From: Methanosphaerula subterraneus
Lineage (GTDB): Archaea; Halobacteriota; Methanomicrobia; Methanomicrobiales; Methanospirillaceae
DNA: 64,000 nucleotides
Assembly (NCBI RefSeq): GCF_052055875.1
Contig: NZ_CP170508.1
Location: 186,001 to 250,000, forward strand
Direction: 5' to 3'
The position numbers and the translations under genes are program-made. Under the pieces are notes generated by a model, which ran no database searches, had not been told where the DNA came from, and was given only the letters and a program-made list of their open reading frames with translations. Below, in pieces: positions 1 through 8,541 of the stretch; the stretch's first letter is position 1, and each line of letters begins with the position of its first letter.

Positions 1-644
1 TCAGGGAGAAACCTGCAGATCAGTTCGGTCTGCTCCTCTACGATGGCCCGGTACCGGGCTTCGCTCTGTTCCAAGGCTGCTGCTGCCTCTTTCTTTTCGG
101 TGATATCCTCAAAGATCAGGGTGACTCCTGCACTGCCGTTCTCAAAGACGGTTGGGATCAGTTTGATCTGAAATGAGATCGTACGCCCCTCGATATTCCA
201 TTCGATCTCATCGTTGTGTGACACGCCGTGCAATGCACTGACGATCCAGCTGAGCAATGGAGTCTCCTTGAGAATGTTCAGATTGAGGGAACTGAGTGAT
301 TGCCCGTGCAGTTGTTGCGGTTGTTTCCCGGCGAAGGTCAGAAAGTTGTCATTTGCCTGCAGAATCTTCAATTCGCTGTTGAGCACAACGATCATATCTG
401 AGGCGTAATCGAGCATTGTTGAGATCGGTACCCGGTCAGAGAGGAAGTAAACCTTTGCGGCAGCGAATGATCTCATCTCAACGTCGCCTGATACCATCAG
501 CATGTTGACATATTTCGCTATGGAGTTCCTGTTCAGGTTCAGCTCCCGTGAGATATCTGTTATGGAAAGCCCACGAGGATTCTTCTTCAGGACCTCCTTG
601 ATGGATGTCAGGTTCTGTTTTGTATGGATCATCCCTTTTTTCAC
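1..644 (-). CDS. HTH-PAS sensor protein (3' part beyond the left edge)
   Basis: The reading frame is open from a GTG at 644 to the left edge, so only the N-terminal 214 residues are visible. The GTG has a GGAGGG ribosome site about nine bases upstream; an in-frame ATG at 632 is the alternative. Residues about 10-60 resemble a winged helix (LSITDISRELNLNRNSIAKY), followed by a PAS domain (about 75-185) ending in the PAC-like phrase LIFEDITEKKEA. A second PAS begins (ARYRAIVEEQTELICRFLP) and closely resembles a PAS in the kinase at 26935-29280. This HTH-plus-PAS layout is common in Methanomicrobiales sensors. Whether a kinase domain follows cannot be seen. It is transcribed away from the chemotaxis-like genes. 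Confidence 0.8.
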   Translation of the reverse strand, partial: MKKGMIHTKQNLTSIKEVLKKNPRGLSITDISRELNLNRNSIAKYVNMLMVSGDVEMRSFAAAKVYFLSDRVPISTMLDYASDMIVVLNSELKILQANDNFLTFAGKQPQQLHGQSLSSLNLNILKETPLLSWIVSALHGVSHNDEIEWNIEGRTISFQIKLIPTVFENGSAGVTLIFEDITEKKEAAAALEQSEARYRAIVEEQTELICRFLP

Positions 645-731
645 GTCCCGCTGCCCTCCGGGCATTCTATATTTTATATGGTCTGCTCCAGGTATTTATG
701 CCTTGCATTACGTTTGGCAAATATGCAATGC

Positions 732-746
732 AATAAGTGTATTTTA
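732..746 (+). promoter_or_regulatory. TATA-like element upstream of the chemoreceptor gene
   Basis: The AT-rich stretch TATTTTAAATATAT lies in the divergent region between the HTH-PAS gene and the first chemoreceptor. It resembles an archaeal TATA box and would place a transcript start near 770. Assignment is by pattern only. Confidence 0.35.
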
Positions 747-816
747 AATATATCCCATACGAACTGAATATCTGATGCACATGTGCATAGCAGATGTGCT
801 ACTTGAGGGAGATGTC

Positions 817-933
817 ATGAGATCATTCAGAGGAGTGAGGGAGTCCCGGGTCGATGGAGCCGCCCCGGGTCAGAACAAGTATTATGAAGGAACATCTGAT
901 ATGCAACAGGTATTTTTCGGTAGAGGTGCCTGA
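817..933 (+). CDS. Possible 38-aa leader peptide before the chemoreceptor
   Basis: An ATG at 817 preceded by a strong GAGGGAG ribosome site (804-810) opens a 38-codon frame that stops at 931-933, one base before the preferred receptor start at 935. That spacing would couple translation of the two. The peptide (MRSFRGVRESRVDG...) has no recognisable domain. It overlaps the longer receptor frame that begins at 854 in another phase. It could equally be chance; no homology information is available. Confidence 0.25.
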   Translation: MRSFRGVRESRVDGAAPGQNKYYEGTSDMQQVFFGRGA

Positions 934-934
934 T

Positions 935-3739
935 ATGTCCCAGGATAAAATGGACGTCCCATCAGGCTCTTTAGGGCCAGACCGGGACACTCTGGCGCTC
1001 CTCATCCAGGGGCTTGACCGTCTCCCTGTCCCGATGCATGTGATCAACACGGAGTATACGATCCTCTATACCAACGAGGCTGCTGCAGCGCTGGTCGGAA
1101 AGAAGCGGGAAGAGATCATCGGCAAGAAGTGCAATGACGTCTACAGATCTCCAAACTGCAACACTCCGGGATGCCCGTGCAGGGTCGCGATGGAGAAGGG
1201 AACCACCTATGGTGTTGAGATCTCCATGGGGGATGTGGTCATTAATGTGACCGGTGCACCCCTGACCGACGGTACTGGCAGAGTGATCGGTGCGATCGAG
1301 TACTTCCCCAATATTACCGAACAGAAGAAAGCTGTTGCCGATATTCTCAATGCCGAGGAGAAAGCGAAGAGCGGGGATCTTTCGGCACGAACCGATCTCT
1401 CCCTCCACACCGGGGACTTCAAAAAGATGGCCGAAGGTATCAACAGCCTCCTCGACATCTTCGTCGAGAAGAACAACTGGTACAGATCGATCATCGATGC
1501 GGTACCATTCCCCATTCATGTCATTGACATGGACATGAAGTGGACGCTGATCAACACGACCTTTGAGAAGTTGTTGATCGAACAGGGGTATGTTAAGGAC
1601 CGGGATTCAGGTATGGGGATGCCCTGCTCCACGGCCAACGCAACGATCTGTAACACCGAAGGATGCGGGATCCGACAGTTGCACAAGGGGATCAACGAGA
1701 GTTACTTCGACTGGTGTGGGGCGAGCTGCAAGCAGACCACCTCGTACCTCCGCGACCAGAAAGGTGCCCAGATTGGGTACGTTGAAGTTGTGCAGGACCT
1801 CACCTCGATCATTGCGGTCAGGGACTTCACCAGGGCCGAGGTGAACCGGATGGTCACGAACCTCTCCCTGCTCGCAGAGGGAAACCTTGACTTCGACCTG
1901 GCCGTCAGGCCGGCCGACGAGTTCACCCGGACAGAGCATGATGACTTTGTGAAGATGAACGAGAGCCTGCAGCAGGTGCAGCAGGCGGTCGGTGCACTGA
2001 TCGACGACGGTATCCTGCTCACTGAATCAACCGGAAGGGGGGAACTCTCGATGCGTGCGGACGCTTCCCGGCACAAGGGAGACTTTAGACGGATCATCGA
2101 AGGGTTCAATGGCACGCTCGATGAGTTGATCCGCAGGCTGCGCATCGCATCCGATGCGGTCAGTAAGATCGGAATGGGCGTCATCCCGGAGAGGATCACT
2201 GCAGAGGCGTACGGCGAGTTCAAGGACCTGAATAAGAACTTAAACGCCTGCATCGACGGCCTGGAGGGGCTGGTCGAGGCGAACGCGACCCTCAAGCGGA
2301 TGGCGGTGAACGACCACAGTAAGGGAATGGAAGGGAACTACCTGGGCCTCTTCGGGGAAGTCAAGACCCATGTCAATACGGTCCGGGAGCGGGTCAATCA
2401 TATCGCCGGCTCGATCGAAAAGATCGGTGCAGGCGACCTCAGCGAGTACCAGGAATACCGCACCATCGGCAGGAGATCAGAGCAGGACCGGGTGGTCCCG
2501 GGATTTGTTCGGACACTCGAACACCTGCAGATGCTGACCGAAGATGCGGGGATGCTCGCCAGGGCGGCCGTCGAAGGGCGGCTTGAGACACGGGCCGACG
2601 CCTCGCGGCACGACGGTGAATATCGAAAGATCGTCGAGGGGGTTAATCAGACCCTCGATGCGGTTATCGAACCCGTCAATGAAGCGCTGCGGATCGCGAA
2701 CGAGTTCGCCCGGTACAACTTCACTGCCCGGTTTGATCCGAACATGAGGGTTGCAGGAGATTTTGTCAGGATTAAGGATGCGCTGGACAGTATCGGGATC
2801 TCGGTGACGAACGCGGTCAGATCGATCAATACTCAGGTGACCGACCTGGCAGCCTCGGCAGAGGAGGCAGCCGCCAGCGTCGAGGAGGTGGTCTCAGGGG
2901 CGCAGCAGGTCGCTGATAACGCCGGCAAGGTCAGTTCCAATGCAGAGAAGGGGAGTCATGGGCTCGAACAGGTGCTCAAAGCGATGGAGGACCTCTCTGC
3001 CGCTGTTGAGGAGGTGACCGCCAACACGGAGGCTGTTGCCACCCTTGCGAACAATGCGAACACGCTCTCCAAGGACGGCGCTGAACTCGCCCGGAAGGCC
3101 GAGGACGGGATGGTCGGAATCACCCGTTCAACCACGGAAGTGGACCAGATCATCGGCGAGATCAAGGCCGAGATGGACAAGATCGGAAAGATCGTCGGCC
3201 TGATCTCCGACCTGGCCAGCCAGACCAACCTGCTCGCCCTGAACGCGGCCATCGAAGCGGCCCGGGCGGGCGATGCCGGCCGTGGTTTTGCCGTGGTCGC
3301 CGCAGAGGTGAAGTCCCTGGCCCAGGAGTCGAGAACCTCTGCAGAATCGATCGCCGAGATGATCGGGGGACTCAAGACCAAGTCGGAGAAGGCAGCAGTG
3401 GCCACGGCCTCCGCATCAAAGGAGGTCCGCGAGGGATCGGCGGTCCTCTCCGAGACCCTGAATGTCTTCAATAAGATCGTTGGGGATATCGAGAAGATCA
3501 CGAGATCCGTCGAAGAGGTTGCGAGCGCCTCCGAAGAGCAGGCCGCCACCGTCGAGGAGATCACGGCCAGTGTCCATGAAGTCGGCAGCCTGGTTGAAGG
3601 AACAGCCAGTGAAGCGGGGGACTCTGCTGCTGCCAGCGAAGAGACCTCGGCTGCGATCGATGAGGTCAGGAAGATCGTTGAGAATGTGAATGTGATCGCC
3701 GATACCGTCTCCACGGAGATGAGCAAGTTCACGGTATGA
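935..3739 (+). CDS. Soluble methyl-accepting chemotaxis protein with Cys-containing PAS domains
   Basis: A cytoplasmic receptor of 934 residues with no membrane segment. Two PAS-like domains (about 20-135 and 185-310) each carry a CNTxGC motif: C66, C75, C80, C82 in the first and C231, C239, C244 with C261 and C265 in the second. Several HAMP-like modules follow with the recurring phrase RADASRHxGDFRRIIEGxN. The C-terminal third is an MCP signalling coiled coil with the hairpin tip QTNLLALNAAIEAARAGDAG, the part that contacts CheA/CheW. The start at 935 is preferred over 854 because GAGGTG lies just upstream. A cheW gene follows after 13 bases, implying co-transcription. The ligand is unknown; the cysteines suggest redox or metal sensing, which is inference. 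Confidence 0.9.
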   Translation: MSQDKMDVPSGSLGPDRDTLALLIQGLDRLPVPMHVINTEYTILYTNEAAAALVGKKREEIIGKKCNDVYRSPNCNTPGCPCRVAMEKGTTYGVEISMGDVVINVTGAPLTDGTGRVIGAIEYFPNITEQKKAVADILNAEEKAKSGDLSARTDLSLHTGDFKKMAEGINSLLDIFVEKNNWYRSIIDAVPFPIHVIDMDMKWTLINTTFEKLLIEQGYVKDRDSGMGMPCSTANATICNTEGCGIRQLHKGINESYFDWCGASCKQTTSYLRDQKGAQIGYVEVVQDLTSIIAVRDFTRAEVNRMVTNLSLLAEGNLDFDLAVRPADEFTRTEHDDFVKMNESLQQVQQAVGALIDDGILLTESTGRGELSMRADASRHKGDFRRIIEGFNGTLDELIRRLRIASDAVSKIGMGVIPERITAEAYGEFKDLNKNLNACIDGLEGLVEANATLKRMAVNDHSKGMEGNYLGLFGEVKTHVNTVRERVNHIAGSIEKIGAGDLSEYQEYRTIGRRSEQDRVVPGFVRTLEHLQMLTEDAGMLARAAVEGRLETRADASRHDGEYRKIVEGVNQTLDAVIEPVNEALRIANEFARYNFTARFDPNMRVAGDFVRIKDALDSIGISVTNAVRSINTQVTDLAASAEEAAASVEEVVSGAQQVADNAGKVSSNAEKGSHGLEQVLKAMEDLSAAVEEVTANTEAVATLANNANTLSKDGAELARKAEDGMVGITRSTTEVDQIIGEIKAEMDKIGKIVGLISDLASQTNLLALNAAIEAARAGDAGRGFAVVAAEVKSLAQESRTSAESIAEMIGGLKTKSEKAAVATASASKEVREGSAVLSETLNVFNKIVGDIEKITRSVEEVASASEEQAATVEEITASVHEVGSLVEGTASEAGDSAAASEETSAAIDEVRKIVENVNVIADTVSTEMSKFTV

Positions 3740-3752
3740 TGGGGACGAACGG

Positions 3753-4292
3753 ATGACGGAATCTTCGGTAGAGCCCCAAACCATCCTCTCGCCACACCTG
3801 GCAAGGGAGGAGAGTGGTGCACGGTCAGGTGATGTTCAGGTGGTCGAGTTTCTCCTCGGCAGGGAGCACTTCGCCATCGACCTCTTTGATGTGCGGGAAG
3901 TGGTGGAGTATACCAATATCACCAAACTCCCGAACACCCCCTCCTACATCAAGGGGATCATCGACCTTCGTGGTGAGATCACTACGATCATCGACCTGAA
4001 ACAGCAGATGAATATCCCGGCTGATAATGAAGTCCGAGACGAAGAGTGCCGGATCATCGTTCTCGATGACCGGATCACCAGGTCCAAGATCGGGATCATG
4101 GTCGATGATGTCTCATCGGTTTCGACGTTTTCACTCACCCAGGTCGACAAGACCCGGATGACCACAACAGAGGACACCACCATCATCGGGATCATCAAGA
4201 AGAAGACCAAGGTGAAGGAGAAGGAGATCACTGAATTGATCATATGGATCGACATCAGATACCTGCTCGGTTCGATCCATCATACCCTGTAG
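3753..4292 (+). CDS. cheW: Chemotaxis adaptor CheW
   Basis: A 179-residue single-domain CheW that would bridge receptors to a CheA-type kinase. After about 25 variable residues, the CheW fold is clear: VEFLLGREHFAIDLFDVREV, the central YIKGIIDLRGEITTIIDL and IGIMVDDVSSV. The C-terminus (ELIIWIDIRYLLG) matches that of the PAS-CheW fusion at 11797-14331, so the two are paralogs. It lies 13 bases downstream of the receptor and is presumably in the same transcript. No cheA lies in the window, so the kinase partner must be encoded elsewhere or be atypical. Confidence 0.93.
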   Translation: MTESSVEPQTILSPHLAREESGARSGDVQVVEFLLGREHFAIDLFDVREVVEYTNITKLPNTPSYIKGIIDLRGEITTIIDLKQQMNIPADNEVRDEECRIIVLDDRITRSKIGIMVDDVSSVSTFSLTQVDKTRMTTTEDTTIIGIIKKKTKVKEKEITELIIWIDIRYLLGSIHHTL

Positions 4293-4743
4293 AACCCTCG
4301 GTTCCCAACGTTGATCAGGAACAGATGGCCGGACGGCAGGAACAACGTGGAAAGGGAAGGTGCTGCAGTGGGATGCTCCTGACCGATCCGGTTGTCATAT
4401 CCGGCTGGAATTGGCACCATTTCAAATATTCATTCTGGGCGTGCGATCAAGATCACAGCATTAATACGCTCCTAAAAGAACAGATTATCGAGTTGAGAAC
4501 AGATGCGACGCCAGGAGATCCGTCATAGGAGCCTCCTGGTCATCCCATCTCTGACAGAGAAACATCCCCTCAGATCCAACCCGGCCCCGTGATCTCCTCT
4601 CTTATCGCCTCATGAGATCAAACTGGTCACCTGGCCGCCTTGAAGTGGGGTGCTCTCGTTACTCTGTGATATGAAACTGGAGGGCCCTGGATCTTCTCTG
4701 GATGATCACCTGTGGGTGTTTGCGTATTTGGAGAGAAAACCAT
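4293..4743. other. Intergenic region with no recognised gene
   Basis: About 450 bases between cheW and the receiver-kinase. A 94-codon frame (4244-4528) overlaps the cheW end but has composition unlike a protein, and I do not support it. A short inverted repeat (AGGAGCCTCCT, near 4528) may form a small hairpin. A ribosome site, GGAGAG at 4730-4735, precedes the next gene. Confidence 0.5.
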
Positions 4744-5916
4744 ATGGCAGATGAGTCGGTGCTGATTGTGGAGGATGAGGCGATCGTCGCCCTTTCCATT
4801 GAAAAAAGGTTGAAGAACCTTCATTTTACTGTCACCGGGACGGTGGCAACAGGGGAAGATGCAGTTGCTGCCGTCAAGCAGCGGGCACCGGATCTCATCC
4901 TGATGGATATTCACCTGCACGGTGAGATGGATGGGATCGATACTGCACAGATCATCCAGAAACAGTATGATATTCCGGTGATCTATCTGACCGCCTATGC
5001 CGATGATGAGACGATTGGACGGGCAGTCGAGACCGGGGCATATGGCTACCTGGTCAAGCCGTTTGGTGAACGAGACCTTCATTCATCGATCAAACTGGTT
5101 CTCTCCAGGCACAGGGTGGAGCGGCAGTTGAAGAATCGACAGGCGCAACTCGCCGCAACAAACCGGGAACTGGAAGCGTTTGGGTACTCGGTCTCTCACG
5201 ATCTCAGGGCCCCGCTTCGAACCATCGATGGCTATTCTTCGATCCTCCTCGATATCTGTCGTGATCAACTCGGCGAAGCCGGAACGACGTACCTGTCCCG
5301 GATCCAGATGGCTGCACAGAAGATGGATGATATGATCATCGACCTTCTGTCCCTCTCTCAGTTGAGCAGGACCAAACCCCAGTACGAACCGGTTGATGTG
5401 AGCAGGATGGCAGGTGATATCCTTGATGAACTGGCGCTGACCTATCCGGAACGGAAGGTCAGGGTCCGGGTACAGCCTGGCATCGTGGCCACAGGAGATC
5501 GTTCGCTGCTCTGGAGTGTCTACTGGAATCTGATCGAAAATGCGTGGAAATTCACTGGAAAGACTGTCGATGCAGAGATCCAGGTTTTTTCTGAACTCCA
5601 GAGAGATACGTGGGTCTTTGGGGTCCGGGACAATGGCGCCGGCTTTGATATGGCGCAGGCCGGACACCTGTTTGCGCCGTTCCACCGGCTTCATCCCATG
5701 AATGATTATCCCGGTACCGGGATCGGTCTCGCCATGGTGCAGCGGATCGTTCACCTCCATGGCGGAGTGATCTGGGCGGAGAGCAGTCCCCTTGGGGGAA
5801 CGGTCTTCAGATTTACCCTTCCGATGAATCAGCCGGTAAGCGTGGCTGAAGATCTGCAGGACTCTGCCATGAATTCCCAGAGTCTACAGCAGGTCTCGAA
5901 GGTGAAGTTGTTATGA
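4744..5916 (+). CDS. Receiver-histidine kinase (REC-HisKA-HATPase)
   Basis: A 390-residue soluble two-component protein with an N-terminal receiver (acidic pocket E10/D11, phospho-acceptor D55 in LILMDIHLHG, K105 in VKPFG), then a HisKA helix pair with phospho-accepting H152 in SHDLRAP, and a C-terminal ATPase with N box (NLIENAWKF), G1 (DNGAGF) and G2 (GTGIGLAMV) motifs. It probably autophosphorylates in response to phosphorylation of its own receiver; it has no sensor domain. ATG 4744 is chosen because GGAGAG sits eight bases upstream and the receiver begins at once. The receiver resembles that of the protein at 6120-6914, indicating duplication. Its stop overlaps a 55-codon ORF. Confidence 0.92.
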   Translation: MADESVLIVEDEAIVALSIEKRLKNLHFTVTGTVATGEDAVAAVKQRAPDLILMDIHLHGEMDGIDTAQIIQKQYDIPVIYLTAYADDETIGRAVETGAYGYLVKPFGERDLHSSIKLVLSRHRVERQLKNRQAQLAATNRELEAFGYSVSHDLRAPLRTIDGYSSILLDICRDQLGEAGTTYLSRIQMAAQKMDDMIIDLLSLSQLSRTKPQYEPVDVSRMAGDILDELALTYPERKVRVRVQPGIVATGDRSLLWSVYWNLIENAWKFTGKTVDAEIQVFSELQRDTWVFGVRDNGAGFDMAQAGHLFAPFHRLHPMNDYPGTGIGLAMVQRIVHLHGGVIWAESSPLGGTVFRFTLPMNQPVSVAEDLQDSAMNSQSLQQVSKVKLL

Positions 5917-6080
5917 CAGAGGCGATGCGTGCACTGGCCAGTGGTACTCCTGGAGACCTGACTGGGTACCTCGTGGGTGGACTGAAGGTGGATGGTCTGT
6001 ACGTGGAGTTGATGTGGGTCGACTATGCCATGCCCGGAACCCGTGACCGGTCGACGCTTCGCCGGCTCGGGAGTAACTGA
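5913..6080 (+). CDS. Small ORF coupled to the receiver-kinase by an ATGA overlap
   Basis: A 55-codon frame whose ATG overlaps the kinase stop codon (ATGA at 5913-5916) and which ends at TGA 6078-6080, forty bases before the next gene. It begins MTEAMRALASGTPGDLTGYL and contains no domain I recognise. The four-base overlap is the usual sign of translational coupling in this genome (compare the his, hyp and cbi genes), which argues for a real product. It could also be the remnant of a longer gene. Function unknown. Confidence 0.4.
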   Translation: MTEAMRALASGTPGDLTGYLVGGLKVDGLYVELMWVDYAMPGTRDRSTLRRLGSN

Positions 6081-6119
6081 GGAGACTGATGGCGGGTTGG
6101 ATGAATATCACTGTCATGA

Positions 6120-6914
6120 GTGGGTGAGATGGACCGGGCATCCGTACTGATCGTGGAGGATGAGGCGATCATTGCCATGTCGATAGAGCGGCAGCTCCAC
6201 AGGTTTGGCTATCAGGTTACAGAGACCGTCTCAACCGGGAGAGAGGCGCTCAGTTCGGTCTCCCAGCACCGTCCGGACCTCATCCTGGTGGATATCCATC
6301 TCAAGGGGAAGATGGACGGGATCGAGGTGGTTACAGCACTCAGGAAAGAGATCCCGGTGGCTGTTGTTTATCTGACGGCTCTGGTGGATGACGAGACGAT
6401 ACAGCGAGCCATGAATACGCTCCCTGATGGGTACCTGATCAAACCGTTTGGTGAACAGGATCTCAAAGCGGTAGTAAACCTTGCCCTTGGAAATCATCCT
6501 CCTCGGATCAGACCCACACTCCCGCCGGTTGAACAGGTCGGGGCTGATATCCCTGTTGATGTGCAGCGAACCTTTCTTTCACATGCACGTGATCCTGCCT
6601 GTTGTATCAGGGATGATCTGATCATCTCGGCGGTGAACTCCGCCTTTGAGGAACTGGCAGTGTACAGCAGAAACGAAATTGAAGGTCATCTAACATTCGA
6701 ACGCTTCTTCGCCAGCGAAGATCTCGATCAGATGCTCAGATATCACCTGAAGCGGCGCCATTGTCAGGCGAATGTTCCAGCCCGGTACCAGGTTCATTTC
6801 GTCCCACGAAAGGGGCCGGAGCGTCTGGTCATAACCTCTGTATCGCTCGTTCCCAGGACCGGGATCTCGGTTCTCTCCCTCTCCGATCTGACTGGGAAGC
6901 AACTCATATCGTAA
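6120..6914 (+). CDS. Response regulator with C-terminal PAS domain
   Basis: A 264-residue protein with a receiver at residues 8-125 (acidic pocket E13/D14, D58 in LILVDIHLKG, lysine in LIKPFG) closely similar to the receiver of the kinase upstream, followed by a PAS domain at about 150-262 ending LSLSDLTGKQL. No DNA-binding or kinase domain follows, so output is probably through protein contact. The start is GTG 6120 or ATG 6129; neither has an ideal ribosome site. It may be a truncated relative of the longer REC-PAS-kinase proteins common in these archaea. Confidence 0.85.
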   Translation: MGEMDRASVLIVEDEAIIAMSIERQLHRFGYQVTETVSTGREALSSVSQHRPDLILVDIHLKGKMDGIEVVTALRKEIPVAVVYLTALVDDETIQRAMNTLPDGYLIKPFGEQDLKAVVNLALGNHPPRIRPTLPPVEQVGADIPVDVQRTFLSHARDPACCIRDDLIISAVNSAFEELAVYSRNEIEGHLTFERFFASEDLDQMLRYHLKRRHCQANVPARYQVHFVPRKGPERLVITSVSLVPRTGISVLSLSDLTGKQLIS

Positions 6915-6935
6915 ACCGATAATAACCTCTTGTGA

Positions 6936-7100
6936 GAGTCTGCGGCCAGACCATTCGATCATACCCTCATAGAGAGGCCGGCTCCAGTCTCTTTTCCCAG
7001 TGGGGTGAGAGCAACGATCACCATATATCTTCCGGCCACAGAAGTACCTGCAGAATTGGGTGGAGCTGGTCAGGTGGAGAAGAAGCAGGAAGGGAGGGTC
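6936..7100 (+). pseudogene. Vestigial kinase C-terminus fused to the receiver frame
   Basis: The reading frame of the next receiver is open upstream of its ATG back to a stop at 6933-6935. Residues around 6999-7040 read SGVRATITIYLPATEVPA, which matches the final strand of histidine-kinase ATPase domains just before the linker to a C-terminal receiver in hybrid kinases. The rest of the ATPase domain is missing. I read this as the scar of a deletion that removed most of a hybrid kinase. Confidence 0.5.
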
Positions 7101-7496
7101 ATGGGTTCAGGCCGGGTACTGCTGATGGATGACGAGGAGAGTATCCTTGATGTGATGAGTCAGATGCTCAAACGCCGTGGATTTGAAGTGGTCTGCGCCC
7201 GGGATGGATCTGAGGCGATCATCGCCTATCGTGAGGCTCTCGAGGCAGGTCAGCGGTTTGACGTGGTGATCATGGACCTGACGATCCCTGGGGGAATGGG
7301 AGGAAAAGAGGCGATCACCACCCTCCAGGCGGTCGACCCCACCGTAGCAGCTATCGTATCGAGCGGGTACTCCAACGATCCCATCATGGCAGACTTCAGG
7401 GCGTATGGATTCAGTGGTGTAGTCCCCAAACCCTACAGTATCAATGACCTGGTAATTGCACTGAATCAGGTCATCAGTGCAGACCAGCGATCCTGA
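7101..7496 (+). CDS. Single-domain response regulator derived from a hybrid kinase
   Basis: A 131-residue CheY-like receiver: acidic pocket D10/D11, phospho-acceptor D59 in VVIMDLTIPGGMGG, serine switch near residue 88 and K110 in VVPKPYS. The phrase LTIPGGMGGKEA is typical of receivers at the C-terminus of hybrid kinases, and the frame continues upstream into a remnant of an ATPase domain. ATG 7101 with GGGAGGG at 7092-7098 is the preferred start; the alternative GTG 7005 would include the remnant. It could act as a stand-alone phosphate sink or as the output of the local kinases. Confidence 0.85.
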   Translation: MGSGRVLLMDDEESILDVMSQMLKRRGFEVVCARDGSEAIIAYREALEAGQRFDVVIMDLTIPGGMGGKEAITTLQAVDPTVAAIVSSGYSNDPIMADFRAYGFSGVVPKPYSINDLVIALNQVISADQRS

Positions 7497-7600
7497 TACC
7501 ACCTTTCAACACTCCTTTCTGTCTGATCACTGATCCAGAACGAATCGATAGTATCGCTCTGTTCTCATGTAAATGACTGAAATCTTTGATGATGCAGATA

Positions 7601-7635
7601 TACACCTTATATAACCTTCGGGCACTTACACCTTA
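7601..7635 (+). promoter_or_regulatory. parA promoter: TATA box flanked by a 9-bp direct repeat
   Basis: CTTATATAAC at 7606-7615 is a good archaeal TATA box, followed by a ribosome site AGGTGGT (7638-7644) and the parA ATG at 7648. The nonamer TACACCTTA occurs at 7601-7609, overlapping the TATA box, and again at 7627-7635. Two copies 26 bases apart could be an operator, for example for autoregulation by ParA or a partner. The repeat is seen; the role is inferred. Confidence 0.5.
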
Positions 7636-7647
7636 CTAGGTGGTATC

Positions 7648-8541
7648 ATGCCGGTCATCGCATTCTCTCACCATAAGGGTGGCACTGGTAAGACGACGTC
7701 GTGTCTGAATATTGCCGGCGTGCTTGTCGACGCCGGGAAGAAAGTGCTGGTCGTTGACTGTGATCCCCAGGCAAATGCTACGATGGGGTTGGGCGTCTTT
7801 CCTGACTCGCAGAAGCAGAACATGTATGATGTCTTTATGGGCATCTTCGAGGGGTTCCCGGAGGTGCTGCTGCGCGATATCATCATCCCGACCGAATCAG
7901 GGATCGACCTCGCCCCTTCGAATCTGGATCTTGTTGGCGTCGAGCCGTCCCTGTACACCCTTGATGAACGTGCAACTGTCCTTAGGGAGTTGCTCGTCCC
8001 GGTGGCAGGTGCGTATGATTATGTCCTGATCGATACCCCGCCGAGTATGGGCCAGTTTGTCATCAACGGTCTGGTTGCTGCAGATCACATCATCATCACC
8101 CTCGATGCAGGGATCTTTGCACTCCGTGGGATCGATGCCCTTGAAGCGATCTTCTCTGATATTGAGAGCATGGTAGGAAAACGTGTAAGCCCGGAGATGG
8201 CCATACTGACCAGGTGGCAGTCTGATACTCCGGAACCGGCGGTCGTGGAGAGGGAAACCGGTTTTTTCACTTCTCTTGTCAGGAGGCTTTTCAAGGTACA
8301 GGAACCTGTGCCTGCGTCGGATCTGGTTAAGAATACGAGAGAGAAGGAGCAGGAGCGTGAGCGGATGCTCAGAATGGAAATGATGGTCAGAAAGAAGTTC
8401 AGACTGGTCTATACCGTTCCATTCCAGTCAGAGATCTACGAAGCGCAACAACGTGGACTTCCTCTCTCCCAGTTTGCACCGGATACGGAAGCGACGCGGG
8501 CGTACAAAAAGATTGCAGACGAGGTGATGAGATGGAGATGA
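7648..8541 (+). CDS. ParA/Soj-family ATPase linked to chemoreceptors
   Basis: A 297-residue deviant-Walker ATPase. The P-loop HHKGGTGKTTS (residues 7-17) carries the signature lysine of ParA/MinD proteins; switch regions include VVDCDPQANAT and LIDTPPSMG (about 127). An insertion near 190-245 (LVRRLFKVQEPVPASD and a charged helix rich in E and R) is longer than in typical Soj. No parB or centromere-like repeat array is nearby, and the gene overlaps the start of a soluble chemoreceptor by ten bases. In Rhodobacter the ParA homologue PpfA positions cytoplasmic receptor clusters together with receptor TlpT; a similar role is inferred here. Plasmid partition is less likely in this context. Confidence 0.85.
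   Translation: MPVIAFSHHKGGTGKTTSCLNIAGVLVDAGKKVLVVDCDPQANATMGLGVFPDSQKQNMYDVFMGIFEGFPEVLLRDIIIPTESGIDLAPSNLDLVGVEPSLYTLDERATVLRELLVPVAGAYDYVLIDTPPSMGQFVINGLVAADHIIITLDAGIFALRGIDALEAIFSDIESMVGKRVSPEMAILTRWQSDTPEPAVVERETGFFTSLVRRLFKVQEPVPASDLVKNTREKEQERERMLRMEMMVRKKFRLVYTVPFQSEIYEAQQRGLPLSQFAPDTEATRAYKKIADEVMRWR

Noticed and set aside
4244..4528. 94-codon frame overlapping the cheW end
   Set aside because: Overlaps cheW out of phase, no ribosome site, no domain.
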